Source: JACVRW01 sp036519295 | Lineage (GTDB): Bacteria; Actinomycetota; Thermoleophilia; Solirubrobacterales; Thermoleophilaceae | Length of the DNA stretch: 10,305 nt | Reading direction: 5' to 3' | Assembly: GCA_036519295.1 (NCBI GenBank) | Contig: DATDLN010000029.1 | Coordinates: 1 to 10,305, forward strand | Translations under genes and position numbers: made by a program | Shown: in pieces, positions 6,158-10,305 of the stretch | Layout of the letters: each line of letters opens with the position of its first letter | How positions within the stretch are numbered: the first letter of the stretch is position 1 | The notes under the pieces: generated by a model | Databases searched by the model: none | Told to the model about the DNA's origin: nothing | Seen by the model: only the letters and a program-made list of their open reading frames with translations

Positions 6158-8187
6158 CCACGGCCGCCACGTCCACCCAGCTCGACGAGCTCTGCGTCAA
6201 CACCATCCGCACGCTCTCGATGGACGCGGTGGAGAAGGCCAAGTCCGGGCACCCGGGCGCGCCGATGGCTCTCGCGCCGCTGGCCTACGTGCTCTATACG
6301 CGCGTCATGCGCCACAGCCCGGAGCAGCCGGACTGGTTCGATCGCGATCGCTTCGTCCTCTCCGCGGGCCACGCGTCGATGCTGCTGTACTCGGTGCTCT
6401 ACCTCACCGGTTACGGGCTCACGCTCGACGACCTCAAGAACTTTCGACAGCTCGGCAGCCCGACCGCCGGCCACCCAGAGTACGGCCACGCGGCCGGCAT
6501 CGAGGCCACCACCGGCCCGCTCGGCCAGGGCCTTGGAATGTCCGTCGGCCTGGCGCTGGCCGAGGCCATGCTCGCCGCCCGCTTCAACCGGCCCGGCCAC
6601 GAGATCGTCGATCACCGCACCTACGTGATCGCGAGCGACGGGGACATGCAGGAGGGCGTCGGCTCGGAGGCGTGCTCGCTCGCCGGCCATCTGGGCCTCG
6701 GCAAGCTGACCGTCTTCTACGACAGCAACCACATCCAGCTCGCCGGCGAGACCGCGATGGCGTTCAGCGAGGATGTGGGGAAGCGGTTCGAGGCCTACGG
6801 CTGGCACGTACAGGACGTGGGAGAGGACCTGTCCCTCGATCGGCTGGCGGGTGCAGCCGAGGCGGCGCAGGACGTGGCCGACCGACCCTCGCTCGTCATC
6901 GTCCGCTCGCATATCGGCTATGGCTCGCCGCACAAGCAGGACAGCTACAAGGCGCACGGCTCGCCTCTGGGGGAGGAGGAGGTGGCGCTGACCAAGGAGG
7001 GCTACGGCTGGGATCCGGACGCGCACTTCCTCGTGCCCGACGAGGTACTCGCCCGCTTCCGGGAGACGATCCCCCGCGGGAAGGAGCTGGTGGCGGACTG
7101 GACCGAGCGGCTCGACGCATACCGCGCGGCGGAGCAGGACGCGTACGAGGAGCTCGCCCTCGTCATGGAGCGACGGCTGCCGGATGGCTGGGATCGCGAG
7201 GTGCCGAAGTTCCGGCCCGAGGACGGCATGATCGCCACCCGCAAGGCATCCCAGAAGGTGATCCAGTGGGCCGCGGCGCGTGTGCCGCAGCTGGTGAGCG
7301 GCTCCGCGGATCTCGAGCCCTCCACGCTCACCGAGATCGAGGACGGCGGCTCCGTCGAGAGGGGCGACTACTCCGGCCGCAACGTCCATTACGGCGTCCG
7401 CGAACACGGCATGGGCGCGATCGTCAACGGTCTCAACCTCCACGGGCTGAGGGCGTTCAGCTCGACCTTCTTCAACTTTGTCGACTACATGAAGCCCGCC
7501 GTTCGCCTCGCGGCGCTCATGCGCCTGCCGTCGATCTTCGTCTACACGCACGACTCGATCGGGCTGGGCGAGGACGGCCCCACGCACCAGCCGATCGAGC
7601 AGCTCGCGCTCCTGCGAGCCACCCCCAACACCTACGCGGTGCGGCCCGCCGGCGGCAACGAGACCGCGCTCGGCTGGCGCTTCGCGCTGGAGTCCGAGGA
7701 GACGCCGGTGGCGTTGATACTGAGCCGCCAGGGCCTGCCCGTCTGGAACCCGAGCGCCGTCCCGGCCGACGCCATCCACCGCGGCGCCTATGTCCTGCGC
7801 GAGTCCTACAAGGACGAGCCCGATTTGATCCTGATCGGCACCGGCTCTGAGGTGCACATTTGCACCGCCGCGGCCGATCTTCTGGAGGCCGACGGAATCG
7901 CCACCCGAGTGGTCTCTGCACCCTGCCTCGATCGCTTCGCCGAGCAGGACCAGAGCTACCGCGACGGCGTGCTGCCGCCGTCTGTGCGGGCTCGCGTCTC
8001 GGTCGAGGCGGCGTCGGAGCTCGGATGGACGACATGGACGACCGACGACGGCGAGGCCATCGGCATGACCACCTTCGGGGCCTCGGCCCCGCACACCGAT
8101 CTGTACGAGCATTTTGGCTTCACGCCCGAACGCGTCGCGGAGCGCGGCAAGGCGGTGGTCGAGAGGCTCGCGGCAAGGACAACCTGA
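6154..8187 (+). CDS. tkt: Transketolase
   Basis: This complete 677-aa, thiamine-diphosphate-dependent enzyme moves two-carbon ketol units between sugar phosphates in the non-oxidative pentose phosphate pathway. Landmarks in order are KSGHPGAPM (His33), RDRFVLSAGHAS (His73), GPLGQG (121-126), the cofactor motif ASDGDMQEG (Asp162) with DSNHIQL, YGVREHGM with the cofactor-activating Glu417, and HDSIGLGEDGPTHQP, a near-universal transketolase signature. The length is close to the 663 aa of the E. coli enzyme. The cofactor motif reads SDGD where many enzymes have GDGC. ATG 6154 overlaps the ROK stop, and GAGGGAG at 6143-6149 precedes it. The frame is open well upstream, but that part lies within the ROK gene. 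The transaldolase/PGI gene follows after 11 nt. Confidence 0.97.
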   Translation: MTTAATSTQLDELCVNTIRTLSMDAVEKAKSGHPGAPMALAPLAYVLYTRVMRHSPEQPDWFDRDRFVLSAGHASMLLYSVLYLTGYGLTLDDLKNFRQLGSPTAGHPEYGHAAGIEATTGPLGQGLGMSVGLALAEAMLAARFNRPGHEIVDHRTYVIASDGDMQEGVGSEACSLAGHLGLGKLTVFYDSNHIQLAGETAMAFSEDVGKRFEAYGWHVQDVGEDLSLDRLAGAAEAAQDVADRPSLVIVRSHIGYGSPHKQDSYKAHGSPLGEEEVALTKEGYGWDPDAHFLVPDEVLARFRETIPRGKELVADWTERLDAYRAAEQDAYEELALVMERRLPDGWDREVPKFRPEDGMIATRKASQKVIQWAAARVPQLVSGSADLEPSTLTEIEDGGSVERGDYSGRNVHYGVREHGMGAIVNGLNLHGLRAFSSTFFNFVDYMKPAVRLAALMRLPSIFVYTHDSIGLGEDGPTHQPIEQLALLRATPNTYAVRPAGGNETALGWRFALESEETPVALILSRQGLPVWNPSAVPADAIHRGAYVLRESYKDEPDLILIGTGSEVHICTAAADLLEADGIATRVVSAPCLDRFAEQDQSYRDGVLPPSVRARVSVEAASELGWTTWTTDDGEAIGMTTFGASAPHTDLYEHFGFTPERVAERGKAVVERLAARTT

Positions 8188-8198
8188 GAGGAGCAAAC

Positions 8199-10305
8199 AT
8201 GAGCGTCGGCGCAACGGTGAACGAACGGCTCGCGGCGCTCACGGCCGCCGGGACGAGCATCTGGCTGGATCAGATCCGGCGAACCCTCATCACGAGCGGC
8301 GAGCTCGAGCGGCTGATCCGCGAGGACTCCCTGCGCGGGGTGACCTCGAACCCGGCCATCTTCGAGAAGGCGATCCTCGGCTCGACGGACTACGACGACC
8401 AGATCGAGGAGCTCGCCCGGGCCGGAGTCGACTCCGAGGGCATCTACGAGGAGATCGCGATCAAGGACGTGCAGCTCGCGTGCGACGTCTTCCGGCCGCT
8501 GTGGGAGGAGGCCGGCGGGGGCGACGGCTTCGTCTCACTCGAGGTCGGGCCGGCCGCGGCGCACGACACCGAGGAGACGATGCGGCAGGCGCGCGACTTC
8601 TGGAAGCGCGTCGACCGCCCCAATCTGATGATCAAGATCCCCGGAACCGACGAGGGTGTGCCGGCGATCGAGGAGTCCCTCTACGAGGGCATCAACATCA
8701 ACATCACGCTGCTGTTCGCGGTCGAGGCCTACGAGCGCGTGATGGAGGCCTACATCCGCGCCATGGAGCGCCGCCACGCGGAGGGCAGCTCGCTCGACGT
8801 GCGTTCGGTGGCGAGCTTCTTCGTCTCCCGCGTGGACACGGAGGTGGACAAGCGCCTCGATGCCCTCGGCAGGAACGACCTGCGCGGCACGGCGGCGGTG
8901 GCCAACGCGCGCGACGCCTACGGGCGCTTCAAGGACGTCTTCCGCGGCGAGCGCTTCGCCGCACTCCGGGACGCGGGGTGCCCCGTCCAGCGCCCGCTGT
9001 GGGCGTCCACGGGCGTGAAGGACCCCCAGTATCCCGAGACGAAGTACGTCGAGACCCTGATCGGCCCGGACACGGTCAACACGATGCCCATGCCCACGTT
9101 GCACGCCTGCGCGGAGCAGCTCGAGGTCACGCCCGGGACGGCCGAGCAGGACCCGAGCGCCGAGCTCGAGGCCCTCGCGGACGCCGGTATCGACGTGTCG
9201 GACGTGACCGACACGCTCCTGCGCGAGGGGATCGACAAGTTCATCGCGCCGTACGACGCGCTCGTCCAAAGCATCGAGTCCACCCGCGAGGGGATCGTCA
9301 CCGGCCGGCCGCCCACGATCCGCTCCTCGATCCCCGACGATCTCGAGCGGCCGCTGGTCGAGCGCATGAAGCAGGCCGAGGCGGAGGGCGTCGCAAAGCG
9401 GGTCTGGCAGAAGGACGAGTCGCTCTGGGGCGGGCCGGGGGTGCCCGAGATCGGCGATCGCCTCGGGTGGCTCACGATCAGCGAGAAGATGATGGAGCAC
9501 GCCGGCGAGCTGCGCGAGTTCGCCGACCGGGCCCGGGCCGACGGCCTCGAGTACGCGGTGCTGCTCGGCATGGGGGGCTCGAGCCTCGGCCCCGAGGTGA
9601 TCCGCCAGAGCTACGGCGAGATCCCCGGCGGGATGCGTCTGCACGTGCTCGACTCGACCGACCCCGGCGCGGTGCTCGAGGTCGAGCGCGCGGTGGATCT
9701 CGACAAGACGCTCTTCATCGTGTCGTCCAAGTCCGGCGGAACCGTCGAGACGCTCTCGCACATGCGCTACTTCTTCGAGCGGGCCGGACGCGACGGCAGC
9801 CGCTTCGTAGCGGTCACCGACCCCGGCAGCCCGCTCGTCGATCTGGCGCACGAGCGCGGCTTCCGGCACGTGTTCGAGAACGACCCCGAGATCGGGGGCC
9901 GCTACTCCGTCCTCTCGTACTTCGGCCTCGTGCCGGCTGCGTTGGCCGGGGTGAACATCGAGGCAATGCTCCACCGCGCCCAGGTCGCGGAGCAGAACTG
10001 CACGGGCTTCGAGACCGGCGTAGGCAATTCCGGCCTCTGGCTGGGCGTGGCCATGGGCCAGCTGGCGCTGCTCGGACGCGACAAGGCCACTTTCGTCGTC
10101 TCCGATCCGATATCGAGCTTCGGCCTCTGGGTCGAGCAGCTCATTGCCGAGTCGACCGGCAAGGAGGGCAAGGGCATCCTGCCCGTGGCGGGCGAGCCGC
10201 TGGGCGAGCCTGACGAATACGGCAACGACCGCCTGTTCGCCTACCTGCGCAACCCGGACCGGCCCGACGCCGAAGTGGATGCGCGGATCGAGGCGCGGGC
10301 CCGCG
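8199..10305 (+). CDS. Bifunctional transaldolase / glucose-6-phosphate isomerase, 3' end outside window
   Basis: ATG 8199, with AGGAG at 8189-8193, opens a frame without stop to the window edge (702 complete codons visible). Residues 1 to about 365 are transaldolase: IWLDQIRR (Asp24), GVTSNPAIFEKAI (47-59), MIKIPGTDEG with the Schiff-base Lys146, and ININITLLF (Asn168). From about residue 380 a phosphoglucose isomerase domain begins: VLLGMGGSSLGPEV (from 454), SSKSGGTVETLSH (509-521, phosphate-binding), GGRYSVLS (from 566), then GNSGLWLG. It would transfer dihydroxyacetone units between sugar phosphates and interconvert glucose-6-phosphate and fructose-6-phosphate. Such fusions are known and usually run to roughly 900-950 residues, so about a quarter is missing here, including the end of the isomerase active site. 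The position behind transketolase fits a single pentose phosphate/glycolysis operon. Confidence 0.95.
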   Translation, partial: MSVGATVNERLAALTAAGTSIWLDQIRRTLITSGELERLIREDSLRGVTSNPAIFEKAILGSTDYDDQIEELARAGVDSEGIYEEIAIKDVQLACDVFRPLWEEAGGGDGFVSLEVGPAAAHDTEETMRQARDFWKRVDRPNLMIKIPGTDEGVPAIEESLYEGININITLLFAVEAYERVMEAYIRAMERRHAEGSSLDVRSVASFFVSRVDTEVDKRLDALGRNDLRGTAAVANARDAYGRFKDVFRGERFAALRDAGCPVQRPLWASTGVKDPQYPETKYVETLIGPDTVNTMPMPTLHACAEQLEVTPGTAEQDPSAELEALADAGIDVSDVTDTLLREGIDKFIAPYDALVQSIESTREGIVTGRPPTIRSSIPDDLERPLVERMKQAEAEGVAKRVWQKDESLWGGPGVPEIGDRLGWLTISEKMMEHAGELREFADRARADGLEYAVLLGMGGSSLGPEVIRQSYGEIPGGMRLHVLDSTDPGAVLEVERAVDLDKTLFIVSSKSGGTVETLSHMRYFFERAGRDGSRFVAVTDPGSPLVDLAHERGFRHVFENDPEIGGRYSVLSYFGLVPAALAGVNIEAMLHRAQVAEQNCTGFETGVGNSGLWLGVAMGQLALLGRDKATFVVSDPISSFGLWVEQLIAESTGKEGKGILPVAGEPLGEPDEYGNDRLFAYLRNPDRPDAEVDARIEARAR

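Noticed and set aside
5938..8214. A 758-codon open frame antisense to transketolase
   Set aside because: It exactly mirrors the transketolase gene, whose motifs are all intact on the + strand. The antisense product has no recognisable domain and no upstream ribosome binding site.
8535..9974. A 479-codon open frame antisense to transaldolase/PGI, and a competing + strand frame from 8114
   Set aside because: Both are shadows of the real frame from ATG 8199, which carries the transaldolase and isomerase motifs and runs off the window without a stop.

Overview
The window is about 10.3 kb of uniformly GC-rich, densely coding DNA with short or overlapping gene junctions and GTG starts. This fits a high-GC actinobacterium. 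The fused transaldolase/phosphoglucose isomerase next to a transketolase, and the general protein character, suggest the Thermoleophilia/Solirubrobacterales side of Actinomycetota. That placement is an inference from gene content, not a phylogenetic test. No rRNA, tRNA, CRISPR array, insertion sequence or phage gene was seen. No stretch over 300 bases lacks a gene.

Left part (1-3491, + strand): five tightly packed genes. They are the C-terminal end of an amidohydrolase, a putative zincin-like protein with an HExxE motif, a very charged 68-aa protein, a uracil-DNA-glycosylase-superfamily protein and a patatin-like phospholipase. Gaps are 10 and 3 nt. The last two genes then appear to start at CTG codons that overlap the preceding stop (CTGA), because neither has a canonical start that fits its homology and frame boundaries. 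This looks like one transcription unit with no obvious common pathway.

Middle part (3470-5093): a ROK-family sugar kinase on the - strand converges on the patatin gene, and their 3' ends overlap by 22 bp. Divergent from it is a small cupin protein on the + strand. A possible 17-codon ORF follows the cupin gene with a TGATG overlap.

Right part (5135-10305, + strand): a carbohydrate operon. It holds a second ROK kinase (probably glucokinase-like), a complete transketolase and a bifunctional transaldolase/glucose-6-phosphate isomerase that runs off the window. ROK and transketolase overlap by 4 bp (ATGA), and transketolase and transaldolase/PGI are 11 nt apart. If the kinase acts on glucose, the operon would make glucose-6-phosphate, interconvert it with fructose-6-phosphate, and link both to the non-oxidative pentose phosphate pathway. 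In many actinobacteria such clusters continue with zwf, opcA and pgl, which would lie beyond the right edge.

The most interesting points are the consecutive CTGA junctions, the unassigned HExxE / charged protein / UDG-like / patatin cluster, and the two ROK kinases with different zinc-site spacing on either side of the cupin gene. I found nothing that I can claim with confidence to be a new biological system.
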